Shown: piece by piece, positions 46,153 through 54,834 of the stretch
Layout: every line of letters starts with the position of its first letter
Position numbering within the stretch: the first letter of the stretch is position 1
Origin: Halopseudomonas sabulinigri
Lineage (GTDB): Bacteria > Pseudomonadota > Gammaproteobacteria > Pseudomonadales > Pseudomonadaceae
Direction: 5' to 3'
DNA length: 64,000 bases
Assembly: GCF_900105255.1 (NCBI RefSeq)
Contig: NZ_LT629763.1
Location: 1,240,001 to 1,304,000, forward strand
The notes under the pieces: generated by a model
Database searches by the model: none
What the model was told of the DNA's origin: nothing
The model's input: the letters and a program-made list of their open reading frames with translations, nothing else
Translations under genes and position numbers: made by a program

Positions 46153-46266
46153 CTATCTGGGTGTTCGTTGATTACCGGTGCAATGGCCTGAAGTTGCGCT
46201 GCCGCCGAGCCAGCGGCTGACAGTAAATCGGCAGGTAAAGCGTGAATAAGTGCAATAAGTCAGCAT
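46153..46266 (-). CDS. Possible second short leader ORF before the DAHP synthase
   Basis: A 37-codon frame between the attenuator and the structural gene, with GAGG 8 bases before the ATG. It encodes MLTYCTYSRFTCRF and on, with 2 Tyr, 2 Phe and 1 Trp. It ends 39 bases before the DAHP synthase start. It may be chance. Confidence 0.2.
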   Translation of the reverse strand: MLTYCTYSRFTCRFTVSRWLGGSATSGHCTGNQRTPR

Positions 46267-46302
46267 CTGTAAACCCTCATCAAAGTTCGAATAAAAACCA
46301 AT

Positions 46303-46335
46303 AAAAAACCCCGGGCGGGAGGCCGACCGGGGTTT
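46303..46335 (-). terminator. Rho-independent attenuator upstream of the DAHP synthase
   Basis: On the minus strand AAACCCCGG (46335-46327), 12-base loop, CCGGGGTTT (46314-46306), continuing into TTTTTT. It lies 47 bases past the leader peptide stop and 190 bases before the DAHP synthase start. Two alternative hairpins between leader and terminator (46368-46374/46383-46389 and 46349-46357/46365-46372) share bases and exclude each other. Confidence 0.85.
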
Positions 46336-46381
46336 GCGTACTGCGGGTGGCGTCCCTTTGATTCAGGGCGCCTGTGGGGTA

Positions 46382-46513
46382 TCAGGCGCGCCTATGGCTA
46401 AACCAATACCCAAAATAAAATGCGTTCATTGCCAGTGCCGGCAGCGCGCGCAGCGATGCAACGCGAGATGCGTTGGCAGCAGACACAGTGCGATGAACAG
46501 GCATGACAGACAT
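46382..46513 (-). CDS. Aromatic leader peptide for DAHP synthase attenuation
   Basis: A 43-residue peptide with a good ribosome site (CGGAGAGTTAC) before its ATG. Residues 32-38 are Phe-Tyr-Phe-Gly-Tyr-Trp-Phe (codons at 46400-46420), six aromatic residues in seven, near the C-terminus. The stop lies in a hairpin, and a Rho-independent terminator follows 47 bases later. Ribosome stalling on charged-tRNA shortage for Phe, Tyr or Trp would then set read-through into the DAHP synthase gene. The peptide is longer than most leaders; an internal Met at residue 29 could give a 15-residue version, but it lacks a clear ribosome site. Confidence 0.8.
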   Translation of the reverse strand: MSVMPVHRTVSAANASRVASLRALPALAMNAFYFGYWFSHRRA

Positions 46514-46538
46514 GTAACTCTCCGTTGAACTGGTGACG

Positions 46539-46568
46539 ACTCTAGCCGATCACGCCAATGCTTGGCAA
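46539..46568 (-). promoter_or_regulatory. Candidate sigma-70 promoter for the leader/DAHP synthase transcript
   Basis: On the minus strand TTGCCA (46568-46563), 18 bases, TAGAGT (46544-46539), 26 bases before the leader ATG and just after the helicase stop. Confidence 0.4.
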
Positions 46569-46599
46569 CCACCCGCTGCCAGGCATCGGCGCCAAGGCA

Positions 46600-47937
46600 C
46601 TACTTACGCTTGGGTGGGGCCAGCCCGTCAGAACTGGTGACCACCTGGCCCTGTAGTGGGCGCGATGGCCGTTTCCCCGCCTTGGGCTTCTTCGATTTGG
46701 CCGCCGGCTTCTTCTTGTCGTCTTTTTTCTTCTTCGCGCCAACCGGCTTGCCGGAGGACTTGACCTTTTTCGGACCCTTGAAGCTGCCGGGCACTTCCTT
46801 GAGGATGCGCCGTTCGAACTGGCGGCGCAGGTAGCGCTCGATGCTCGACATCAGATTCCATTCATGCGGACTAATCAATGAAATCGCCAGCCCGCTGGCG
46901 CCCGCGCGTCCGGTTCGACCAACGCGGTGCAGATAATCATCACCACTGCGCGGCATGTCAAAGTTGATCACCCGGTCCAGCTCGGCAATATCCAGGCCGC
47001 GGGCGGCAACATCAGTGGCTACCAGTACACCGCTCTGCCCCTGTTTGAAGCGCTCAACGGCGAGGTTTCGCTCCTTCTGGTCCTTCTCACCGTGCAACAC
47101 ATAAACCCGCAGGTCCATTGCTCGCAACACGCCATTCAAGCGATCTGCCGCTACCCGGGTGTTAGTAAAGACGATGCTCTTGCCTTCACCCTGGTTAACC
47201 AACAGCCATTTGAGCATGGCTTCCTTGTGGGGGTTGTCATCGGCAGGTATCACCTGCTGGGCGATGGCTGGCGTATCGTCGCGTACGCTGGTCAACTCCA
47301 GAATGTCCGGCTCGTGCAGTACCGAGTCGATCATCCGTTGCAAGCCACGGTTACCCTTGGTAGCCGAGTACAGCGCCGTCTGGCGCGGTTGCGGGCAGGC
47401 TTCTGCCAGCGTGGTTACATCTTCACTGAAGCCCATGTCCAGCATGCGGTCGGCTTCATCCAGCACCAGCGTCTGCACGCTGCCCAGCTCAAGGTTACCT
47501 GCGGCGAGTTGTTCCAACGCACGCCCCGGCGTGGCGACCACAATATCCGGATTCTTGCGCAACCGCGCTGCCTGAACCTTGAAGTCTTCGCCACCGGTGA
47601 CCAGTTCGGCCTTGAGGAAGGTGAACTGGGCCAGGCTGGCAATATCCTTGACCACCTGACGGGCCAACTCACGGGTAGGCACCAGAATAAAACCGCGTGG
47701 TGCCAACGGCTTGGATTCGTCCTGCAATAGACGCTGCAACAGCGGCAGTACAAAAGCTGCCGTCTTACCGCTGCCAGTCTGGGCAATGACATACAGGTCC
47801 TTGCCGGCGATAGCAGCAGGAATGGTTGCACTCTGCACCTGCGTTGGCTGCTCGAAGGAGAGTTCTTCGAGCGCCTTGAGCAGGCGTTCATGCAGATCAA
47901 GTTGATTAAACGTGGATTCGCTAGACAAGGGCATCAC
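46600..47937 (-). CDS. DEAD-box ATP-dependent RNA helicase (SrmB/RhlE-like)
   Basis: A 445-residue helicase: Q motif near FEQPTQVQ, Walker A AQTGSGKT, PTRELA, TPGR, DEAD (VLDEADRMLDMGF), SAT, and the C-terminal ATDVAARGLDI and HRVGRTGRAG. The last 60 residues are a Lys-rich tail, common in ribosome-assembly or RNA-decay helicases. The VLDEADRMLDMGF and MPRSGDDYLHR segments are closest to SrmB. Exact orthology is uncertain. Confidence 0.93.
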   Translation of the reverse strand: MMPLSSESTFNQLDLHERLLKALEELSFEQPTQVQSATIPAAIAGKDLYVIAQTGSGKTAAFVLPLLQRLLQDESKPLAPRGFILVPTRELARQVVKDIASLAQFTFLKAELVTGGEDFKVQAARLRKNPDIVVATPGRALEQLAAGNLELGSVQTLVLDEADRMLDMGFSEDVTTLAEACPQPRQTALYSATKGNRGLQRMIDSVLHEPDILELTSVRDDTPAIAQQVIPADDNPHKEAMLKWLLVNQGEGKSIVFTNTRVAADRLNGVLRAMDLRVYVLHGEKDQKERNLAVERFKQGQSGVLVATDVAARGLDIAELDRVINFDMPRSGDDYLHRVGRTGRAGASGLAISLISPHEWNLMSSIERYLRRQFERRILKEVPGSFKGPKKVKSSGKPVGAKKKKDDKKKPAAKSKKPKAGKRPSRPLQGQVVTSSDGLAPPKRK

Positions 47938-48035
47938 TCTGGAAGGTCGGTATCAAGGCCGGTGCGGCAATGCCAACAGTCTAACAGATGTGCAGTCGTT
48001 CGCCGGCTGAAAGCCGCGCGCAAGGAAAATCGCAG

Positions 48036-48066
48036 ACAAAAAAAGGGGTATCCGAAGATACCCCTT
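48036..48066 (-). terminator. Terminator of the DUF1302-DUF1329 pair, copy A
   Basis: On the minus strand AAGGGGTATC (48066-48057), TTCG loop, GATACCCCTT (48052-48043), then a T run to 48036. It lies 36 bases past the DUF1329 stop. Confidence 0.9.
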
Positions 48067-48102
48067 AAAAACCCAAACTTCTTACTAAAGCAGCATTAAA
48101 GC

Positions 48103-49473
48103 TTAACGGATACCCGAGGAGCGCAGGGCCGCCGGGGTGAACTGGTTGTAGTTCGGATCGTAATCGAAGTTAGGCGCGTAGGCCTCTTCGGTGAACATAC
48201 CCAGTGCGATGTAACGACCAGCCAACAGGTCATACAGGGTCTCGATGGAGTAGCCCGGAATCTTGTTGGCATAGTTGAAGCCGATATGGCCTTCACCTAC
48301 GCGCCACAGAGTGCCACGACCGTCGTAATGGTCAGCCAGGTTGATCATCCAGGAATCTTCGTCAACGAAGAAGTTACGCTGGGCGTAAATATGACGCTGA
48401 CCTTCCTTGACGTTGCCCTGTACTTCCCACACGCGGTGCAGCTCGAAGCGAGTGTAGTCGGGGTTGATGTGGCCTGCATTGAGCACGTCTTCATACTTGA
48501 CGCCACGATCGGTCAACTTGCCGCTGTTGTAAGGAACGTAGATTTCCTTCTTGCCAACCAGCTTCCAGTTGTAGCGGTCGGGTGCGCCGTTGTACATGGC
48601 GAAGTTATCCGACGTACGCATGCCGTCAGACGCGGTACCTGGGCCGTCATAGGCGACCTGAGGTGCGCGACGCACACGACGCTGACCGGCGTTGTAAACC
48701 CACGCCATGCGCGGCTCTTTCAACTGATCCAGGGTGTCGTGTACCAGCAGTACGTTACCCGCCAGACGTGCCGGGGCGTTTACGCGCTGTTTAAAGAACA
48801 GCAAGGTGTTCGGCATGGTGGACTCATCCACGTCGGACATTTGCTGCGGGTAACCCACTTCTTCTTCCAGCTTGATCAGCGTGAAAGAACCGTTGGTCTG
48901 CGGCATGGCCTGCATGTACAGACGCTGCACGTTCAGACGATAACGGGTGTTGTGGTTCCAGATCACTTCTACGCCCGATTGCGGAATCGGGAAGGCGAAG
49001 GTGCCGTGCGAGAAGTTGGAGATACCGTCGCCGCCGTTAACCAGCTTGGCTTGACCGGCGGTCTGCTTGACCTGGTCGTATACAGACTGCGGGTAACCAA
49101 CAGTACGCTCGGACTTGTACACCGGCATCTTGAAGGTTTCCGGGTAGCGCTCGAACATGGCGACCTGACCGGGCGTCAGATTCTCTTTGTACTGCTGATA
49201 GTTCTGCGCAGTAATTACCATCTCGGGCTGCTGGCCCTTGAAGGGGTCTTCGTAGAAATTGTCGCCCAGTGCCTTACCGGCATCCGTCGGAAGGCCGCCG
49301 GTCCACTCGGGAATGGTACCGGCCGCGTTACCGGCCTTCTCGGCGCCAATGGGCGTGAGCGAGGAGCCCAGCTCATCGATCTGCGCCTGGGTCAGGCTTT
49401 GTGCCATGACACTGGAAGCCAACAGGCTCAGCGCCAAACCGCCTGCGCCCAATAGAGTTTTTTGCATACGCAT
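48103..49473 (-). CDS. DUF1329 outer-membrane-associated protein, copy A
   Basis: A 456-residue exported protein with signal peptide (MRMQKTLLGAGGLALSLL, cleavage near VMA) and the DUF1329 pattern: LTPIGAEKAGNAAGTIPEWTG, ERYPETFKMPVYKSERT, QRRVRRAPQVAYDGPGT, GRGTLWRVGEGH. DUF1329 proteins are distantly LolB-like and usually encoded with DUF1302 proteins, as here, 26 bases downstream of copy A DUF1302. The copy at 54835-56205 is almost identical over long stretches, especially the central half. Role in transport or use of hydrophobic compounds is inferred from the family's usual context. Confidence 0.85.
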   Translation of the reverse strand: MRMQKTLLGAGGLALSLLASSVMAQSLTQAQIDELGSSLTPIGAEKAGNAAGTIPEWTGGLPTDAGKALGDNFYEDPFKGQQPEMVITAQNYQQYKENLTPGQVAMFERYPETFKMPVYKSERTVGYPQSVYDQVKQTAGQAKLVNGGDGISNFSHGTFAFPIPQSGVEVIWNHNTRYRLNVQRLYMQAMPQTNGSFTLIKLEEEVGYPQQMSDVDESTMPNTLLFFKQRVNAPARLAGNVLLVHDTLDQLKEPRMAWVYNAGQRRVRRAPQVAYDGPGTASDGMRTSDNFAMYNGAPDRYNWKLVGKKEIYVPYNSGKLTDRGVKYEDVLNAGHINPDYTRFELHRVWEVQGNVKEGQRHIYAQRNFFVDEDSWMINLADHYDGRGTLWRVGEGHIGFNYANKIPGYSIETLYDLLAGRYIALGMFTEEAYAPNFDYDPNYNQFTPAALRSSGIR

Positions 49474-49499
49474 ATTGTTATTTCTCCTTTAAGCCGGTC

Positions 49500-51260
49500 T
49501 TAGAAGCTTACGCTGAAGGTGAGGGACGCGTAGTCACGGTCAACGTTGGTGTTGTACTTGCCATCAAAGAAGCTGGTGTAGCTGATACCGGCGTTGTAGC
49601 GGTTCGCGTAATCGGCATCCAGGCCAACGCTGATTGACTTGGCGTCTTCAGTGAAGTTGGGGCCAGTACCATCCACGTCATGAGACCACGCCAAGGTTGG
49701 AGTCAAGTTTACCCCGGCAAAAACGTTGCTGTAGTTAAGCGACGCTCGGATACGATAACCGTAAGACCAATCGGTGTAGAACCCTTCATTTTCGCACCAG
49801 CTGTCAGCGTTAGGGGACTGATCAGCAGGATCCGGTGCAGCCTGGGAAGAACAGGTTCCGTTAGCATACGGGCTCTGACCAAACAGAGAGTCACGACCGT
49901 ACATGGTATCGCCCGCGCTATCGCCGATGCCGCCGATATAGTTAACACCCGCTTCACCAACCAGGGCCAAACGACTCGCACCAAGCACGCGCTCCACGAA
50001 CTTAATGGCGGTTACCTGAGCCTGATAAAACTCTTTACGGTCGTAACCTTGGATGTAGTCGCCCGGCGCATAGGTAATGCCCCGATGAATATTATCACCG
50101 GCCAAAGTCAGCGCTGTCCGGCTCATGTCGCCCGTATTGAGCTGCATAGGCATGTTGGGACGATAGCTGACTTCACCGCCCAAGGACACGCCGGAGACGC
50201 TAGTTTGAAAGCTAACACCGTACAGCCGGATATCTTCGGGATATTCAAAGAAGTAGCCTGCAGCACCGCCTACACCGTCAATGCCCACCGAGGGACCAGC
50301 TCTATTTGAATAAATAGGTGCACGGCTGTGATAGTTCATCGCGTAAAAGCCAAACTCGGAATCATTCAGCTCAGGCGCAAAATAACGGAAGGCAACGCCA
50401 AACTGGCCATCATCCCTTGCTTCTTCGTTATGCTGAGTTCGAACGATATAAGTACCTGGGATCTGTTCGCCTTGGGGAGCGTCCGCTGGACCCGCGAAGT
50501 TCAGACGATCTACGCAACCTTCAGCCAACGTATCAGCGCCAAAGAATGTACCGCAGTTATCAATCGCATAAGGATGCCATTTCAACTGATAGAACGCTTC
50601 CATACTCAAGTTTTCAGTAAGGCCTTGAGAAAGGTATAGCATTTCAACAGGCAATAGACCTTCTTTCAGCTCGGCACCGGGACGACGCAATGCAGCAACG
50701 TCGATCGGATTGATTGAGTTGATAGAGTTCTGAATAAATGTGGACTCACCCCAACTGACCACTTGGCGACCAAGGCGAATATTGCCTGGATTGTTGCCAA
50801 TAAAGTAGTTGTGATAAACGAAGGCGTCCAGCAGCGCTACACCTGAAGACTTTACCAGTGGGTTACGGCCTGAATCGTCGATATCATAAAAGCGCTGGTG
50901 GCCGTCCTTGGTTTCAAAGTCATACCAATACTTACCGCGTACAAAGGCGCCGGAGTTGCCATAACGCAGCTCAAGGTCATGCACGCCACGGAAGATCTTG
51001 GAAAAAGCGTCGCCCTTTTCATAGTTCAAACGACCGTCATCGGATGTCCGCGCTGCAGCTTCACCGCCATTTTTGGGGGAGATAAATCGCTTGTCGGCAT
51101 CTTCCATGGACCAACTGGCACCCACAGACAGCTGTGAGTCAAACTGGCCTTCTACCTCACCCAGCGAGAAGCTAATAGCATTCGCCGACCCAGAGAAACT
51201 GGCCAGCCCGATTGCCAGAGGCAAAGCGGCGAGCGACCAAGCATGCATTTTTTTTGTCAT
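49500..51260 (-). CDS. DUF1302 outer-membrane protein, copy A
   Basis: A 586-residue exported protein. It has a signal peptide (TKKMHAWSLAALPLAIGLA, cleavage near ANA), then SFSLGEVEGQFDSQLSVGASW, an Asp/Arg-rich DLELRYG segment, IRLGRQVVSWGES, SINPIDVAALRRPGAELKEG and a C-terminal beta-strand ending in SFSVSF, a terminal aromatic as in outer-membrane barrels. It probably forms a beta-barrel. First gene of a pair with DUF1329 copy A, divergent from an AraC regulator. Confidence 0.85.
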   Translation of the reverse strand: MTKKMHAWSLAALPLAIGLASFSGSANAISFSLGEVEGQFDSQLSVGASWSMEDADKRFISPKNGGEAAARTSDDGRLNYEKGDAFSKIFRGVHDLELRYGNSGAFVRGKYWYDFETKDGHQRFYDIDDSGRNPLVKSSGVALLDAFVYHNYFIGNNPGNIRLGRQVVSWGESTFIQNSINSINPIDVAALRRPGAELKEGLLPVEMLYLSQGLTENLSMEAFYQLKWHPYAIDNCGTFFGADTLAEGCVDRLNFAGPADAPQGEQIPGTYIVRTQHNEEARDDGQFGVAFRYFAPELNDSEFGFYAMNYHSRAPIYSNRAGPSVGIDGVGGAAGYFFEYPEDIRLYGVSFQTSVSGVSLGGEVSYRPNMPMQLNTGDMSRTALTLAGDNIHRGITYAPGDYIQGYDRKEFYQAQVTAIKFVERVLGASRLALVGEAGVNYIGGIGDSAGDTMYGRDSLFGQSPYANGTCSSQAAPDPADQSPNADSWCENEGFYTDWSYGYRIRASLNYSNVFAGVNLTPTLAWSHDVDGTGPNFTEDAKSISVGLDADYANRYNAGISYTSFFDGKYNTNVDRDYASLTFSVSF

Positions 51261-51326
51261 TGTGCTGCTCCGTTAGAATGAATCATGGGCGCCAGACGAC
51301 TGGGAGGCCTCTAGCACCGAGGACAA

Positions 51327-51338
51327 GTCTGTCACGAG
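51327..51338 (-). promoter_or_regulatory. Conserved 12-base block upstream of DUF1302 copy A
   Basis: GTCTGTCACGAG on the plus strand, 67 bases before the DUF1302-A start. The identical block lies 63 bases before DUF1302-C (58213-58224). It is absent from copy B. It may be part of the promoter or leader. Confidence 0.5.
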
Positions 51339-51388
51339 ATAAAAAACCGAATTGGCCGATTCGGACGAGTTTTTTGGCCGGTAAGGAC

Positions 51389-51403
51389 ATTCATGCAATG
51401 AAT
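51389..51403. promoter_or_regulatory. Palindrome ATTCAT-GCA-ATGAAT, candidate AraC-regulator site (copy A)
   Basis: A 15-base dyad lying 129 bases before the DUF1302-A start and 126 bases before the divergent AraC gene. The preceding AGGACATTCAT is repeated upstream of copy C. Confidence 0.45.
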
Positions 51404-51529
51404 ACCCTTTGGTTTTGACGTGCAATTATCCGTTGCAAAATTTTGCACAATCACCTGCATTCCTCTATGGTTGAGGCAGGATAAAGATGTATCCAATCAC
51501 AATAATAAAATTCGAGACGTCTTCTGCTT

Positions 51530-52573
51530 ATGAATCCGGAACTCCATCCGCTACCGTCCGAGCGCGTGCATGAACGCGCTCTGTGGGCGCAGGGCATTGC
51601 ACAATGCCTTGAAGAGTACGACAAGAGCATCAAGGATCTCCCCGCCGACTTGCGCTGCCATTGCAAGCAAGCCGACCTCAGCCTGACCCATATCAGTCAA
51701 ACCGATATCAATCGGCTCTGGCATGCCGCAGCACGGCTGTCGCAGGACGATTGCTTTGGCCTGCGCATGGGCCAGCGGCACCAGAGCAACACTCTCTCCC
51801 TGTTGTGCCTGGCCGCTGCTTCAAGCGACACACTGGGTGATGCCATTCAGCGCATCATTCGTTTCATGCCGGTGTTCAGCACGCAAGTACAGCTGTACTC
51901 GGTCGAAGATGATCAGTACCTGACGCTCTATTTTCAGCCAAAGGGCGCGCCACACCCGATGCATATGGAAGCGCTGATGAGCCAGTGCAGCCGTATCTGG
52001 GACGCACTGGGGATTGGCAAAGCCGGGCTGATGCTGGAAACCCGCCTGACGGGCGAACACGACAAGAGCCGCATTGACTGTGAAGCCATCCTCGGCGGCC
52101 GCGTGCGACTCGGCGCCAAGCGGCAGTCCGTGCGAATCAATCGTCGCTTCTTGAACTCTCGCCTGCCCAACGCCGATGCTTTTTTACGCAAGCGGCTGGA
52201 TAACTCACTGGAGGACATGCTCAGCGACCTGCCCAACGTAGACTTTGCCGAACAAGTGAAGCAACGGATTCGCGTGTTGGTCTCGGAACGTACCGTGTCC
52301 GAGGAGCTGGTATCAACGCCGTTCAACATGAGCCCACGGCATCTGCGCCGCAAACTCAGCGAAACCCAAACCACCTATGAGAAGTTGCTGGATGAAGTGC
52401 GCATGGAATTGGCCGTACGCCTTATAAAGGAAGGCAAACTGAATCTCGGACGAATTGCGTTTGAGCTGGGTTTTCTCGACCCCAGCAGCTTTACCCGGGC
52501 TTTTCGCCGCTGGACGGGCGTCAGCCCTACAACCTTCCGCAGCCAGTACACTCAGGCCGCTGTGCCATCCTGA
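51530..52573 (+). CDS. AraC-family regulator (Arabinose_bd type), copy A
   Basis: A 347-residue regulator. Residues about 20-200 form the ligand-binding domain of the PF12625 type; the C-terminal 100 residues hold two helix-turn-helix units (MSPRHLRRKLSETQTTYEKL and RIAFELGFLDPSSFTRAFRR). It is divergent from DUF1302 copy A and probably controls it. It is paralogous to the regulator at 58644. Confidence 0.93.
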   Translation: MNPELHPLPSERVHERALWAQGIAQCLEEYDKSIKDLPADLRCHCKQADLSLTHISQTDINRLWHAAARLSQDDCFGLRMGQRHQSNTLSLLCLAAASSDTLGDAIQRIIRFMPVFSTQVQLYSVEDDQYLTLYFQPKGAPHPMHMEALMSQCSRIWDALGIGKAGLMLETRLTGEHDKSRIDCEAILGGRVRLGAKRQSVRINRRFLNSRLPNADAFLRKRLDNSLEDMLSDLPNVDFAEQVKQRIRVLVSERTVSEELVSTPFNMSPRHLRRKLSETQTTYEKLLDEVRMELAVRLIKEGKLNLGRIAFELGFLDPSSFTRAFRRWTGVSPTTFRSQYTQAAVPS

Positions 52574-52600
52574 TCCCGGTGCGGAACCTGTACCACCACA

Positions 52601-52623
52601 AGGGGCGCAAGAGCGCCCTTTTT
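52601..52623 (+). terminator. Terminator after AraC copy A
   Basis: AGGGGCGC (52601-52608), AAGA loop, GCGCCCT (52613-52619), then TTTT to 52623; one unpaired G in the stem. Confidence 0.7.
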
Positions 52624-52773
52624 GATGCCTGAAAAAAGCTTCGTCAATCGGGCGCGTTACCTGATCGTATTCTCAGACCCCGGCCAACGCAAAACGCCTG
52701 TACTCTGCTGCGTTTCTTGTCTCCCTGGCCGCGGAACCATCTGCACTGATGGTCCCGCCGCTAGCGCCGCTGC

Positions 52774-54598
52774 CTAAAAGCTTGCACCCACGCTGAAAGC
52801 CATGAAATCCCGATCCTTGACCACGCTGTACTTGCCGTCAAAGAAACTGGTGTAACTCAAGCTGGCGTTGTAGCGATTCTTGTAGTCGGCGTTCAAACCG
52901 AGGCTCACCGACTTGGCATCCTCGGTGAAGTTGGGGCCATACCCATCAACGTCATGCGACCAGGCCAGATTGGGCGTCAGGTTGATGCCCGCAAACACAT
53001 TGCTGTAATCAAGCGCCGCACGCAGCCGATAGCCCCAGGAGTTTTCCGTCACAAAACCATCATCCTCGCACCAGCGTTCGCTGTTTTCGGCCGAGGTATG
53101 CGCCAGACAAGCACCACCTGCCAGCGGGCTAATAGGCGCCTGACCAAACAGCGGGTCGCGACCATAGCGCGTACTGCCAGCGCCGCTCTCAAGCCCCCCT
53201 ATGTGGTTGAATCCGACCTCGCCGGCTACCGTCAGACGACTCGCCCCCCAGAACCCGATCAAAAAAGTGAATCATTGACAGCTGTGCCTGCCACAACTCC
53301 TTGCGCCGATAACCGGTGATCTCATCTCCCGCTTGCAGGCCCGGGTTCTGGCTGTTGTAGACCGGGCTGATTGCACCGTAATTGAAACCACCCAGGATCG
53401 CCGCCGGCAAAGCAGTAAGACTCAGGTCGGAGCTATTGATTTGCAGGTTGTAATTCGGTCGATAGCTCACCTCACCCGCCACGGTACTGCCCGCAATCAG
53501 GCTTGAGAAGCTCAGGCCATACAGCCGAATATCTTCGGCGTACTCCAGGAAATAACCCGCCGGACCCGAGGCGCCGTCAATGCCGGGAATACCCGGCAGC
53601 ACGGTGTCATACCCGCGCACCGTCGAAAAGGTAGGCGCGCGGCTGTGGATGTTCATGGCATACAGACCGAACTCGGTATCATTCAGCTCTGGCACAAAAA
53701 AGCGCAAGGCCGCGCCAAACTGACCATCGTCACTGGCATCTCGATCTTTCATGGCCCGGGTGTTGTAGGCCGCCAACCCTGCAGGACCGCCATTGGTCAA
53801 CCGCGGGTCACCCTGAGCGTAATCCACCCCGGCGACCACCACGCGGTCGTTACACCCCTTGGCCAACACATCACTGGTAGAGAAGAAGGTGCCGCAGTTG
53901 TCTACTACGCTTGGCGCCCACTTGAGCTGGTAGAAGAACTCCGCAGACAGGTTCTGGGTCAGCCCTTGCGAGAGGTAGATCATCTCAACCGGAATAAGCC
54001 CCTCTTTTACCTCGGCGCCAGGGCGACGGAACGCCGAAACATCAATGGGGTTGATCGAGTTAATGGAGTTGCCGATAAACAGGCTTTCCCCCCAGCTGAC
54101 CACCTGTCGGCCAAGCCGAATATTGCCCGGGTTATTGCCAATGGTGTAATTGTGGTAAACAAAGGCGTCGAGCAATGCAACGCCAGAGGCCTTTTGCAGA
54201 GGATCGCGCCCAGCGTCGTCAATATCATAGAAGCGCTGATTACCGTCCTTGGCTTCAAAGTCGTACCAGTACTTGCCGCGGACCAACGCCCCGGAATCGC
54301 CATAGCGCAGCTCCAGATCATGCACGCCCTTGAATACGGTGGAGAACACATCCCCTTTCTCGAAATTCAGATGCCCGTCATCGCTGGTTCTGGCAGACGC
54401 TTCACCGCCATTGGTGGGGTGAATGTAATCGCTCTGCGGATCCTCCATCGCCCAGCTCACCCCTAGCGACAGCTCGGAATCAAACTGCCCCTGTACATCA
54501 CCCAGTTTAAAGCTAGCAGCCATACCAGAGAAGCTGGCGGCCAAACCTATGGCCAATGGCAGCGAAGCCAGCGGGCGTGGCGCGGTTATCTTTATCAT
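52774..54598 (-). pseudogene. DUF1302 outer-membrane protein, copy B, frameshifted
   Basis: A third DUF1302 gene, broken near its 3' end. The frame from ATG 54598 (signal peptide with PLASLPLAIGLAASF) runs through IRLGRQVVSWGES and SINPIDVSAFRRPGAEVKEG, then leaves the family sequence after HFFDRVLG. The family sequence resumes as GASRLTVAGEVGFNHIGG in another frame, ending at 52774 in SVGASF. The break is at a run of six G on the minus strand (53244-53249); five G would restore a 608-residue protein. It may be a real pseudogene, a phase-variable site or a sequencing error. No DUF1329 gene follows it. Confidence 0.85.
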
Positions 54599-54700
54599 TG
54601 TTCTGTGCCTTATTGTTGTTATGCAGACTCTTCGATGCAGATGAAGCGCAGCGCGGGGGCACTTCAACGGCTCCTTCAAATCAGACTAGCACGCAAAGGA

Positions 54701-54714
54701 ATGAACATTCATTT
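54701..54714. promoter_or_regulatory. ATTCAT element upstream of DUF1302 copy B
   Basis: AATGAACATTCATT-like half site, 103-116 bases before the copy B start, matching the ACATTCAT core of the copy A and C sites; the second arm is degenerate. Confidence 0.25.
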
Positions 54715-54784
54715 ATTTTTTTGTGAGAAATAGCGCCTCAGAAACAGCTGCTCGCCCTTTAACAACAACAAAAAACAGGCACAA

Positions 54785-54812
54785 AAAAAGGAGCCATGAA
54801 TGGCTCCTTTTT
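54785..54812 (-). terminator. Terminator of the DUF1302-DUF1329 pair, copy C
   Basis: AAAAAGGAGCCAT (54785-54797), GA loop, ATGGCTCCTTTTT (54800-54812), perfect and symmetrical, so active on either strand. It lies 22 bases past the DUF1329 copy C stop. Confidence 0.92.
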
Positions 54813-54834
54813 CATACACACAACCACTTACACC

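Noticed and set aside
48286..49455. Long plus-strand frame (389 codons) antisense to DUF1329 copy A
   Set aside because: The minus strand has a recognised family, signal peptide and ribosome site. The antisense frame mirrors it, and the same shadow appears opposite copy C at 55018-56106.
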